A stretch of DNA of 64,000 nucleotides from the NCBI RefSeq assembly GCF_039545455.1, contig NZ_CP154467.1, positions 1,978,501 through 2,042,500 on the forward strand, given 5' to 3'. Source of the DNA: Brucella sp. BE17 (GTDB lineage: Bacteria > Pseudomonadota > Alphaproteobacteria > Rhizobiales > Rhizobiaceae). Each line of letters starts with the position of its first letter. Within the stretch, counting starts at the first letter, position 1. The notes under the pieces were generated by a model. It was not told where the DNA came from. It saw nothing but the letters and a program-made list of their open reading frames with translations, and made no database searches. Positions 56,961-64,000 of this stretch are shown here, piece after piece. A program made the position numbers and the translations under genes.

Positions 56961-57374
56961 ATGGTTGAAAATAAAAAGAAGCCGAATCCGATTGACGTGC
57001 ATGTCGGCAGCCGCATCCGGCTGCGCCGTAACATGCTGGGCCTTAGTCAGGAAAAACTCGGAGAGAATCTGGGCATTACCTTTCAGCAGATTCAAAAATA
57101 CGAGAAGGGCACCAACCGTGTCGGTGCCAGCCGACTTCAGGCGATTTCTTCCGTGCTCAATGTTCCTGTTTCCTTCTTCTTTGACGATGCACCGGGTTCC
57201 GGCAACACGTCCACGAGTGGCTTTGCCGAAGACAATGAAGCGACCTATGTGGTCGATTTCCTCAGTTCCAACGAAGGCGTTCAGCTCACACGGGCTTTTA
57301 CCAAGATTTCGGACCCGAAAGTGCGCCGCAAGATAATCGATCTGGTGAAATCGCTCGCTGCCGATACCGAATAA
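56961..57374 (+). CDS. XRE-family transcriptional regulator, PraR/PhrR-like
   Basis: A 137-residue cytoplasmic regulator. The helix-turn-helix lies at about 15-70, with GSRIRLRRNMLGLSQEKLGE and LGITFQQIQKYEKGTNRVGA. The C-terminal half, with NEATYVVDFLSSNEGVQLTR and FTKISDPKVRRKIIDLVKSL, matches the small XRE regulators kept across Rhizobiales that include PraR of Azorhizobium and Rhizobium. That assignment is from memory of the family and is moderate. Its place between lnt and metK is common in the order. Confidence 0.88.
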   Translation: MVENKKKPNPIDVHVGSRIRLRRNMLGLSQEKLGENLGITFQQIQKYEKGTNRVGASRLQAISSVLNVPVSFFFDDAPGSGNTSTSGFAEDNEATYVVDFLSSNEGVQLTRAFTKISDPKVRRKIIDLVKSLAADTE

Positions 57375-57429
57375 AAGCCTCTTTGGAACGAAATTTTCAA
57401 AGAGCGGGCTGGTAGAGCAGGAATTTGCA

Positions 57430-57458
57430 TTGACGGTTTATTCCCAATTTCGCTAACA
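57430..57458 (+). promoter_or_regulatory. Candidate promoter of metK
   Basis: TTGACG at 57430-57435 and CTAACA at 57453-57458 are 17 bases apart. The predicted transcript would start close to the hairpin at 57466. Confidence 0.5.
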
Positions 57459-57465
57459 CATGCAT

Positions 57466-57487
57466 GCGCCCGGTCAGTTCCGGGCGC
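57466..57487 (+). other. Hairpin at the 5' end of the metK leader
   Basis: GCGCCCGG and CCGGGCGC form a perfect 8-bp stem with a TCAGTT loop, 57 bp before the metK start. No T-run follows. It does not look like any SAM riboswitch that I can recognise. Confidence 0.6.
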
Positions 57488-57543
57488 TACTGTGTTTCCA
57501 TGACGGAGCATTCGCGCCGTTGGATTTTCAAGAGGGGTTACCC

Positions 57544-58809
57544 GTGTCGCGCAGTTCTTATCTCTTCACCAGCGAATCGGTGTCTGAAGGTCATCCAGAC
57601 AAGGTTTGCGATCGCATTTCCGATGAAATCGTTGACATGATCTATAAGGAAGCGCGCCGCAGCGGCGTCGATCCGTGGTCTGTCCGTGTCGCCTGCGAAA
57701 CCCTTGCCACGACGAACCGCGTGGTGATTGCCGGTGAAGTGCGGGTTCCAGAAACGTTCCTGAAGAAGAACAAGGACGGCTCAATCGCCCACGACGAGGC
57801 TGGGCATCCGCTCATCAATCCGTCGCGTTTCCGCTCGGCAGCCCGCAAGGCAATCCGTGAAATTGGCTATCAGCAGGATGGCTTTCACTGGAAAACGGTA
57901 AAAATCGATGTGTTGCTGCATCCGCAATCAGCCGATATCGCGCAGGGCGTGGATAATGCCGCCGACCGGCAGGGTGAGGAAGGTGCGGGTGATCAGGGCA
58001 TCATGTTCGGTTATGCCTGCCGTGAGACGCCAGACCTCATGCCGGCGCCGATCTATTATTCGCACAAGATTCTCGAAAAGCTCGCTGAAGCCCGCCATAA
58101 GGGCGAAGGTGACGCCGGTAAGCTCGGTCCCGACGCCAAGAGCCAGGTGACTGTACGTTACGAAAACGGCAAGGCTGCCGAAATCACCCAGATCGTACTT
58201 TCAACCCAGCACCTGGATGCAAGCTGGGATTCAAAAAAGGTACGTTCTGTCGTTGAACCCTATATCCGTGAAGCGCTTGGCGAGCTGCCGATTGCCGCCA
58301 ACTGCAACTGGTACATCAACCCGACCGGCAAATTCGTCATTGGCGGACCGGATGGTGATGCAGGCCTGACGGGCCGCAAGATCATCGTCGACACCTATGG
58401 CGGTGCAGCCCCCCATGGCGGCGGCGCTTTTTCGGGTAAGGACACGACCAAGGTCGACCGCTCTGCCGCCTATGCCGCACGCTATCTGGCCAAAAACGTG
58501 GTTGCGGCCGGATTTGCAGACCGCTGCACGATCCAGCTTTCCTATGCCATTGGCGTAGCGCAACCGCTGTCGGTCTATGTCGATCTGCACGGCACCGGCA
58601 AGGTTGCAGAAGCTGCCGTCGAGAAGGCCTTGCGCGAGGTCATGGACCTGTCGCCGACCGGTATTCGCAAGCACCTCGATCTTAACAAGCCGATCTATGC
58701 CAAAACCTCGTCTTATGGCCATTTTGGCCGCAAGCCGGGCCGTGACGGTTCTTTCTCCTGGGAAAAAACCGATCTGACTAAGGCCCTGAAGGTCGCTCTT
58801 GCGGCATGA
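57544..58809 (+). CDS. metK: S-adenosylmethionine synthetase, GTG start
   Basis: A 421-residue enzyme making SAM from methionine and [23 protein letters not shown] (9-28) holds the ATP-binding His and metal-binding Asp. [20 protein letters not shown] is the family signature 1, and [19 protein letters not shown] is signature 2. The GTG at 57544 starts the usual [11 protein letters not shown] and follows GAGGGG by six bases. The frame upstream to 57460 has no support. SAM made here feeds PmtA, MiaB and TrmB, encoded nearby. Confidence 0.96.
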   Translation: MSRSSYLFTSESVSEGHPDKVCDRISDEIVDMIYKEARRSGVDPWSVRVACETLATTNRVVIAGEVRVPETFLKKNKDGSIAHDEAGHPLINPSRFRSAARKAIREIGYQQDGFHWKTVKIDVLLHPQSADIAQGVDNAADRQGEEGAGDQGIMFGYACRETPDLMPAPIYYSHKILEKLAEARHKGEGDAGKLGPDAKSQVTVRYENGKAAEITQIVLSTQHLDASWDSKKVRSVVEPYIREALGELPIAANCNWYINPTGKFVIGGPDGDAGLTGRKIIVDTYGGAAPHGGGAFSGKDTTKVDRSAAYAARYLAKNVVAAGFADRCTIQLSYAIGVAQPLSVYVDLHGTGKVAEAAVEKALREVMDLSPTGIRKHLDLNKPIYAKTSSYGHFGRKPGRDGSFSWEKTDLTKALKVALAA

Positions 58810-58851
58810 TCAGGCAACTTGAAGGCTGCTCTTTCTGTTCGATTGGCCATT

Positions 58852-59553
58852 ATGAGTGATGAAAACCATCCAACACGCGCGGCCGGAAATTTTTACGGTC
58901 GCCGTCACGGCAAACCGCTTCGTCCGCATCAGAACGATCTGTTCGGCGATTTGCTGCCGCGCCTAAAGCTCAATCTTGATGCGCCTGCGCCTCAGGATTT
59001 GAGAAGCCTGTATGATATTCGGGTCGAGGCCGTCCGTCTTGAAATCGGTTTTGGCGGTGGTGAGCATTTGCATCATGAGAGTGGGCGCTACCCGGAAACC
59101 GGCTTTATCGGGATCGAACCTTTCATCAATGGCATGGCCAAGATGCTGGCAGCCCTCGATCAGGCTTCGCGCCCCAATCTGCGCCTTTATGATGAAGATG
59201 CGACGGCCGTTCTCGACTGGCTTCCCGATGCCTCGCTTTCCGGGATCGATCTTTTTTATCCCGATCCGTGGCACAAGCGCCGTCACTGGAAACGCCGTTT
59301 CGTGAGTGACGCCAATCTCGACCGTTTTGCGCGCGTGCTCAAACCTGGTGCGAAGTTCCGCTTTGCCTCTGATATCGAGCATTATGTCAACTGGACGCTG
59401 CAGCATTGCCGCAGGCATCCCGCCTTCGAGTGGCAGGCGCAAGGCCCATCCGACTGGGCAGAAGCCTATGACGGCTGGCCCGGCACCCGCTATGAAGCCA
59501 AGGCATTTCGCGAGGGCCGGGTTGCCGCTTATCTGACTTTCATCCGGCTTTGA
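58852..59553 (+). CDS. trmB: tRNA (guanine-N7)-methyltransferase TrmB
   Basis: A 233-residue SAM-dependent enzyme that makes m7G46 in t[18 protein letters not shown] (about 64-78) is the SAM loop, and the catalytic and tRNA-binding segment [20 protein letters not shown] (about 138-157) has the conserved PDPW-K-RH motif. [12 protein letters not shown] near the C terminus is the T-x-x-E motif. Begins 42 bp after metK. Confidence 0.96.
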   Translation: MSDENHPTRAAGNFYGRRHGKPLRPHQNDLFGDLLPRLKLNLDAPAPQDLRSLYDIRVEAVRLEIGFGGGEHLHHESGRYPETGFIGIEPFINGMAKMLAALDQASRPNLRLYDEDATAVLDWLPDASLSGIDLFYPDPWHKRRHWKRRFVSDANLDRFARVLKPGAKFRFASDIEHYVNWTLQHCRRHPAFEWQAQGPSDWAEAYDGWPGTRYEAKAFREGRVAAYLTFIRL

Positions 59554-59628
59554 AACGGAACCGAATTGCGGTCTTGAAAAAACCTGCGTCCGCTGGTATA
59601 TAAATGTCAAATTCTTGGTCAGGTGAAC

Positions 59629-59661
59629 AAGAGTGGGTCCCTCCGGTCCCGCTCTTTTTTG
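59629..59661 (+). terminator. Rho-independent terminator between trmB and rimP
   Basis: AAGAGTGGG and the right arm CCCGCTCTT pair around a 10-base loop and are followed by TTTTG. It lies 76 bp after the trmB stop and only 35 bp before rimP, so it could end trmB or attenuate the rimP-nusA-infB unit. Confidence 0.85.
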
Positions 59662-59695
59662 TTACCTGCGACCCTTAAAATGAGGTTTTATCGGC

Positions 59696-60352
59696 TTGAC
59701 GCAGCAGATTGAAGGCAATGAAGCAGCAGCGAATGATGCGGATGAGCGCATCATTCGTGAAACAGGTGTCGACGCCAAAGTGGCAGGCATCGTGGAGCCT
59801 GTGATCAATACGCTTGGCTTTCGTTTGGTGCGTGTGCGGCTTTCAGGGCTGAACGGCCAGACCTTGCAGATCATGGCGGAACGGCCCGACGGCACCATGA
59901 CGGTTGAGGATTGTGAATTGTTGAGCCGTACGGTTGCGCCTGTTCTCGATGTCGAAGACCCGCTTAGTGGCAAATATCATCTTGAGATTTCCTCGCCGGG
60001 TATCGACCGTCCCCTGGTGCGCAAATCGGATTTTTCCGACTGGGCCGGTCATATTGCTCGCGTTGAAACGTCGATCGTGCACGAAGGTCGCAAGAAATTT
60101 CGCGGTCGCATCGTTGTCGGCGATGCAGCATCGGTGACGATTGAAAGCGACCAGATTTCCTACGGCAATGATCCGGTCGTGCGCATTCCTTTCGATCTGA
60201 TTGCCGATGCGCGTCTGGTTCTCACCGATGATCTCATTCGTGATGCGCTGCGCAAGGACAAGGCTCTGCGCGAAGGTCGCATTCCTGATGATGATCTCGG
60301 GGGTGATCTGGGTGATGAAGATACGGCGGAAGCTGAAACGGACCAGAAATAG
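59696..60352 (+). CDS. rimP: Ribosome maturation factor RimP, TTG start
   Basis: A 218-residue protein that assists 30S subunit assembly. The N-terminal domain (about 20-105) has [18 protein letters not shown] and [12 protein letters not shown], the family hallmark. The C-terminal SH3-like domain lies at about 110-180. The tail is acidic ([12 protein letters not shown]). The TTG at 59696 is the only start that gives the normal N terminus (MTQQIEG); TGAGG is 12 bases upstream. First gene of the rimP-nusA-ylxR-infB unit. Confidence 0.94.
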   Translation: MTQQIEGNEAAANDADERIIRETGVDAKVAGIVEPVINTLGFRLVRVRLSGLNGQTLQIMAERPDGTMTVEDCELLSRTVAPVLDVEDPLSGKYHLEISSPGIDRPLVRKSDFSDWAGHIARVETSIVHEGRKKFRGRIVVGDAASVTIESDQISYGNDPVVRIPFDLIADARLVLTDDLIRDALRKDKALREGRIPDDDLGGDLGDEDTAEAETDQK

Positions 60353-60405
60353 AATTCAGGCAGCCGGCGCAAGGAGAAGCCGGTTGCGACACCAAGGAGA
60401 GACCC

Positions 60406-62022
60406 ATGGCAGTCAGTGCTAACAGGCTGGAACTTCTGCAGATCGCCGATGCGGTGGCACGCGAGAAGTCGATTGACCGCGAGATCGTTCTTGCGGCCAT
60501 GGCCGATGCTATCCAGAAGGCGGCGCGTTCGCGCTATGGCCAGGAAAGCAACATCCGCGCCGACATCAATGCAAAGTCGGGCGAGATCAAGCTTCAGCGC
60601 CTGCTCGAGGTCGTGGAGACTGTCGAGGACTATGCCACGCAGATTTCACTGTTCACTGCACGTGATCGCAATCCGGACGCGCAAGTGGGCGATTTCATCG
60701 CCGATCAGCTGCCGCCGATGGAATTTGGTCGTATCGCTGCCCAGTCCGCCAAGCAGGTTATCGTGCAGAAAGTGCGCGAAGCCGAGCGTGATCATCAGTA
60801 TGACGAATATAAGGATCGCGTCGGCGAAATCGTCAATGGTAGCGTAAAGCGCGTCGAGTACGGCAACGTGATCGTTGATCTGGGACGCGGTGAAGCCATC
60901 GTGCGCCGCGACGAACTGATCCCGCGCGAAGCCTTCCGCTATGGCGACCGCATTCGCGCCTATGTCTATGATGTGCGCCGCGAACAGCGCGGTCCGCAGA
61001 TTTTCCTGTCGCGCACGCATCCCTCCTTCATGGCGAAGCTCTTCACCATGGAAGTGCCGGAAATCTATGATGGCATCATCGAGATCAAGTCTGTGGCCCG
61101 TGATCCGGGTTCGCGCGCCAAGATAGCTGTCGTTTCCCGCGATGCTTCAATCGATCCGGTCGGTGCCTGCGTCGGTATGCGCGGCTCCCGCGTTCAGGCG
61201 GTGGTTGGCGAATTGCAGGGCGAAAAGATCGACATCATTCCATGGTCACCGGATGCGGCTTCCTTCATCGTCAACGCGTTGCAGCCGGCAGAAGTCGCCA
61301 AGGTTGTTCTTGATGAAGATGCGGAACGTATTGAAGTTGTAGTCCCCAATGACCAACTATCACTTGCGATCGGTCGTCGCGGACAGAATGTGCGCCTTGC
61401 TTCGCAATTGACCGGCTGGGATATTGATATCCTCACCGAGGATGAGGAATCCGAACGCCGCCAGAAGGAATTCGCCGAGCGCTCGAACCTGTTCATGGAC
61501 GCGCTTAATGTCGATGAAATGGTCGGTCAGGTGCTTGCTTCTGAAGGTTTTGCCTCGGTCGAGGAGCTGGCCTATGTCGAGTCTGGTGAAATCGCTTCTA
61601 TCGACGGTTTCGATGACGATACGGCAGGCGAAATTCAGGATCGTGCGCGTGAATATCTGGAGCGTATCGAGAGTGAACTCGATGCACGCCGCAGGGAACT
61701 GGGCGTCGAAGACGAACTGCGCGAACTGCCGGGGCTGACTTCGGCGATGCTGGTTGCGGTCGGTGAAGACGGCGTGAAGAACATCGAGGATTTCGCGGGT
61801 TACGCGGTCGATGATCTGGTCGGCTGGCGCGAACGCAAGGAAAGCGAAACCGTCAATCATGCTGGTGTGCTGACGCCATTCGATGTGTCGCGCGTCGATG
61901 CCGAGCAGATGGTGATTGCAGCCCGCCTCAAGGCTGGATGGATTACCGAGGAAGAACTGGCTGCCGCAGCTCAAGAGGGCGAAGCCGAGGTGGAAGCTGG
62001 CGAAGAAGAAGTCGTTTCCTAG
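60406..62022 (+). CDS. nusA: Transcription termination/antitermination protein NusA
   Basis: A 538-residue protein. An N-terminal RNA polymerase-binding domain (about 1-130) is followed by the S1 domain (about 135-200), two KH domains (about 200-345; [20 protein letters not shown] and [20 protein letters not shown]), and a C-terminal part with helix-hairpin-helix repeats (about 365-500; [20 protein letters not shown]). The tail is acidic. Full length for alphaproteobacteria. AAGGAGAG lies 7-8 bases before the ATG. Confidence 0.97.
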   Translation: MAVSANRLELLQIADAVAREKSIDREIVLAAMADAIQKAARSRYGQESNIRADINAKSGEIKLQRLLEVVETVEDYATQISLFTARDRNPDAQVGDFIADQLPPMEFGRIAAQSAKQVIVQKVREAERDHQYDEYKDRVGEIVNGSVKRVEYGNVIVDLGRGEAIVRRDELIPREAFRYGDRIRAYVYDVRREQRGPQIFLSRTHPSFMAKLFTMEVPEIYDGIIEIKSVARDPGSRAKIAVVSRDASIDPVGACVGMRGSRVQAVVGELQGEKIDIIPWSPDAASFIVNALQPAEVAKVVLDEDAERIEVVVPNDQLSLAIGRRGQNVRLASQLTGWDIDILTEDEESERRQKEFAERSNLFMDALNVDEMVGQVLASEGFASVEELAYVESGEIASIDGFDDDTAGEIQDRAREYLERIESELDARRRELGVEDELRELPGLTSAMLVAVGEDGVKNIEDFAGYAVDDLVGWRERKESETVNHAGVLTPFDVSRVDAEQMVIAARLKAGWITEEELAAAAQEGEAEVEAGEEEVVS

Positions 62023-62200
62023 GTCTTGCGGGTTTTGGGGGCTGCATGGTTCTTACGCTCTTTGCAAAATGGGCGTAAGCTTGCGGCTTCTGTACCTGAC
62101 CCGCGCGGGACCAAAGCGCTGGCCCCGTGCTGGAATTGAGTTTGGTGTTGTGATGAGACCTATCCTCTGATAGGCCGCTCAAAGTTTAGAAATCGGGACT

Positions 62201-62860
62201 ATGGCGAGACCGGAACGGCGCGTGGAACAGGATATGAACGATAGAATGTGTATCGTTTCACGCGAGAGCGGCACTGCTAGTGACATGATCCGGTTTGTGG
62301 CAGGTCCGGACGGCTCTGTGGTGCCGGATCTGAAAAGAAAACTGCCGGGCAGGGGTTGCTGGGTGAAGGCCGAGCGGCGTCTGGTGGATGAAGCGGTCAA
62401 GCGCAAGCTTTTTGCACGCGCGTTGAAGGAAGGTGTAATACCGCAGGCGGATCTTGGCGCGCTGGTCGATCAGTTGCTGGCGAAATCCGCACTTGGCAGT
62501 CTGGCGCTTGCACGCAAGGCGGGCGCGGTGGTGTCAGGTTCTGCCAAGGTGGATCAGGCGATCCGCACCGGGGCTGCTGCGATGGTGCTGCATGCCAAGG
62601 AAGCGGCGGCGGACGGGGTGCGCAAGCACGATCAGGCCCGTCGGGCGGTCGTTCATATGGAAGGCCCCGACATCCCCTCCTTCTCTCTTTTTACGGGAGA
62701 AGAAATGGATTTGGCATTTGGGGGCGGAAATGTGATACATGCAGCCGTGCTGGGCGGGAAGGCGGCAGCAGGCTTCATTCAAAGGGCGCTGCTTTTGCAT
62801 CGCTATCGCGGCGAATGTGCCGCGAATTCGGATGAGAGCATAATCGTGCAGGAGCTTTAG
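62201..62860 (+). CDS. YlxR/DUF448 protein fused to an L7Ae-like domain
   Basis: A 219-residue putative RNA-binding protein. Residues about 12-85 are the YlxR domain, with [29 protein letters not shown] and [18 protein letters not shown]. Residues about 95-185 form a ribosomal L7Ae/L30e-like domain with [20 protein letters not shown]. The two-domain form is common in alphaproteobacteria. Its role is probably in ribosome biogenesis or transcription near NusA. The ATG at 62201 has a weak ribosome binding site; the ATG at 62234 (MNDRMCIV) is possible. Confidence 0.9.
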   Translation: MARPERRVEQDMNDRMCIVSRESGTASDMIRFVAGPDGSVVPDLKRKLPGRGCWVKAERRLVDEAVKRKLFARALKEGVIPQADLGALVDQLLAKSALGSLALARKAGAVVSGSAKVDQAIRTGAAAMVLHAKEAAADGVRKHDQARRAVVHMEGPDIPSFSLFTGEEMDLAFGGGNVIHAAVLGGKAAAGFIQRALLLHRYRGECAANSDESIIVQEL

Positions 62861-62887
62861 GGCCGGATTATGCGTTGAAAATGACTG

Positions 62888-62928
62888 GAGCATTATCCAA
62901 CCCGACGTGGTCGTGTTGGATAATGCTC
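62888..62928 (+). other. Long perfect hairpin between ylxR and infB
   Basis: GAGCATTATCCAAC (62888-62901) and GTTGGATAATGCTC (62915-62928) are exact 14-base inverted arms. Inside, CGAC and GTCG add four more pairs after one C-T mismatch, leaving a 3-base loop. No T-run follows. It lies 28 bp after the ylxR-like gene and 38 bp before infB. Confidence 0.75.
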
Positions 62929-62966
62929 GGGTAAGGCGGCCGGAGCCGCGAAGGAAACGGAACGTA

Positions 62967-64000
62967 ATGAGCGATAAGACAAACGACGACAAGACGCTGA
63001 GCGTCAACACCAAGAAGACCCTGACCCTCAAGCGGCCGGGCGTCGAGCAGAGCACCGTGCGCCAGAATTTCAGCCACGGCCGCACGAAGGCTGTCGTCGT
63101 TGAAACCAAGAAGCGCAAATTCTCGCGGCCAGATGAAAAGCCTGAAGCATCGGCTCCAGCGCCTGCGCCAGCCCCTGCGTCAACGACTCCTGTCGCCCCG
63201 GTATCGGCTCCAGCGCCCGCCGCAGTCGAGCCAAAGGTGGCAGAAGCGGCAAAGCCAGCGGTTGCGCCTGCACCGGCAGCAGCACCCGCGCCCGTTGCAG
63301 CTAAGCCTGCCGCTCCGGCACCGAAGCCCGCGGCACCCGTGTCCAAGCCACATGTGGCGCAACAGCGTCCCGTGCAGCGCAATTCGGCCCCGCAGACCTC
63401 GCAGCGTCCGCGTCCCGCCGATCGCTCCGGCATGGTGCTCAACACGCTTTCCCGTTCTGAAATGGATGCCCGTCGCCGTGCGCTCGAAGGTGCTCAGGCC
63501 CGAGAGATTGAAGATCGTGCGCGCGCTGTCGAGGAAGCCAAGCGCCGCGCCGAGGAAGATGCCCGCCGCGCCAAGGAGCGCGAAGAATCAGAGCGCCGTC
63601 AGGCCGAGGAGGAAGCCCGCCGTGCCACTGAGGCCGAAGCGCGCCGCAAGGCTGAAGCCGAAGCTGCCAAGCGCGTGCCGCAGGGCGAAGTCCGTACCGA
63701 ACGTCGCGATGCGCCTCAGGGTGCGCGTCCGCAGGGTGGCCGTCCGCAACAGGGTGCACGCACGTCGACACCGTCCATCGTGGACAGCGCTCCCGGTCCA
63801 GACAAGCCATTGCCGCAAAGCCAGCTTCGCAGGCCTGCGCAGTCGGATGACGATGACCGTCGCGGCCCGGCTGCCAATCGTCGCGGCGCACCGGCTAAGC
63901 CGGAAGTGCGCGCGCCCAAGGTCGTCAAGGGCGAGGATGATCGTCGTCGCGGCAAGCTGACACTGACCAGCAATCTGGAAGACGAAGGCCGTTCGCGGTC
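62967..64000 (+). CDS. infB: Translation initiation factor IF-2, N-terminal part, cut by the window edge
   Basis: The first 344 codons are present. The N terminus [20 protein letters not shown] then LKRPG matches alphaproteobacterial IF-2. Residues about 55-150 are Ala/Pro-rich, and residues about 165-235 are a charged helical stretch ([20 protein letters not shown]). Both belong to the variable N-terminal region; the GTPase and fMet-tRNA-binding domains lie beyond the right edge. AAGGAAACGGAA precedes the ATG. Confidence 0.95.
   Translation, partial: MSDKTNDDKTLSVNTKKTLTLKRPGVEQSTVRQNFSHGRTKAVVVETKKRKFSRPDEKPEASAPAPAPAPASTTPVAPVSAPAPAAVEPKVAEAAKPAVAPAPAAAPAPVAAKPAAPAPKPAAPVSKPHVAQQRPVQRNSAPQTSQRPRPADRSGMVLNTLSRSEMDARRRALEGAQAREIEDRARAVEEAKRRAEEDARRAKEREESERRQAEEEARRATEAEARRKAEAEAAKRVPQGEVRTERRDAPQGARPQGGRPQQGARTSTPSIVDSAPGPDKPLPQSQLRRPAQSDDDDRRGPAANRRGAPAKPEVRAPKVVKGEDDRRRGKLTLTSNLEDEGRSR

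Noticed and set aside
57375-57543. SAM riboswitch upstream of metK
   Set aside because: The leader has one clear hairpin but none of the pseudoknot or core features that I would expect for SAM-I, SAM-II or SAM/SAH classes.

Overview
This window is ordinary chromosomal DNA of an alphaproteobacterium of the Rhizobiales, closest in protein sequence and gene order to the Brucella/Ochrobactrum group (Brucellaceae). The evidence is the trpF-trpB-trpA block, the infC/rpmI-rplT/pheST block, the dnaK-dnaJ-pmtA order, the tsaB-rimI-plsC-miaB-phoH-ybeY-corC-lnt-metK-trmB-rimP-nusA-ylxR-infB run, CtrA-, RpoH- and Pho-type sites with alphaproteobacterial consensus, and 105-bp palindromic repeats resembling the Bru-RS elements. 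Several proteins differ from the Brucella sequences I remember, so the species is not assigned. No rRNA, tRNA, CRISPR array, prophage or insertion sequence was seen.

Layout. 1-6.6 kb (minus strand): start of trpA, an unknown gene coupled to it, trpB, trpF, a YdcF-like protein, a YgjP-type metalloprotease, a DUF2852 membrane protein, a BenE-family transporter and an alpha/beta hydrolase. 6.8-12.1 kb (plus): infC (probable AUU start), rpmI-rplT, pheS-pheT. Three copies of a small stem-loop element lie in front of rpmI and pheS. 12.2-16.6 kb: a ProP-like osmolyte transporter, a DUF3829 protein, a membrane protein and a Gfo/Idh/MocA oxidoreductase. 16.6-22.5 kb: dnaK (perfect RpoH promoter), dnaJ, pmtA, an FMN reductase, pyrF and a DUF1330 protein. 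22.5-27.8 kb: AlaE-family exporter, SMP-30 family protein, luciferase-like oxidoreductase, gshB and comM.

27.8-32.6 kb is a complete C4-dicarboxylate uptake system: the DctB/DctD two-component pair, two palindromic activator sites, a -24/-12 promoter and dctA. 32.8-36.3 kb holds the least understood locus: a transglutaminase-like cysteine peptidase divergent from a GNAT-C39 peptidase fusion and a RimK-like ATP-grasp ligase. Two full CtrA boxes sit in the shared intergenic region. 36.4-44.5 kb: an RlpA-like protein, a DUF454 protein and the Pho-box-controlled pstSCAB-phoU-phoB cluster, without phoR nearby. 45-48.6 kb: a SleB-type cell-wall hydrolase lipoprotein, two paralogous tiny lipoproteins, an M29 aminopeptidase and dps.

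48.8-64 kb (all plus strand) is a dense housekeeping run for tRNA modification, envelope lipids and lipoproteins, ribosome maturation and translation initiation, ending inside infB. The main unexplained signals are the covarying stem-loops at rpmI/pheS, the GNAT-C39/ATP-grasp locus with CtrA sites, long perfect hairpins before infB and comM, and the 105-bp repeat that supplies the stop codons of both flanking genes.
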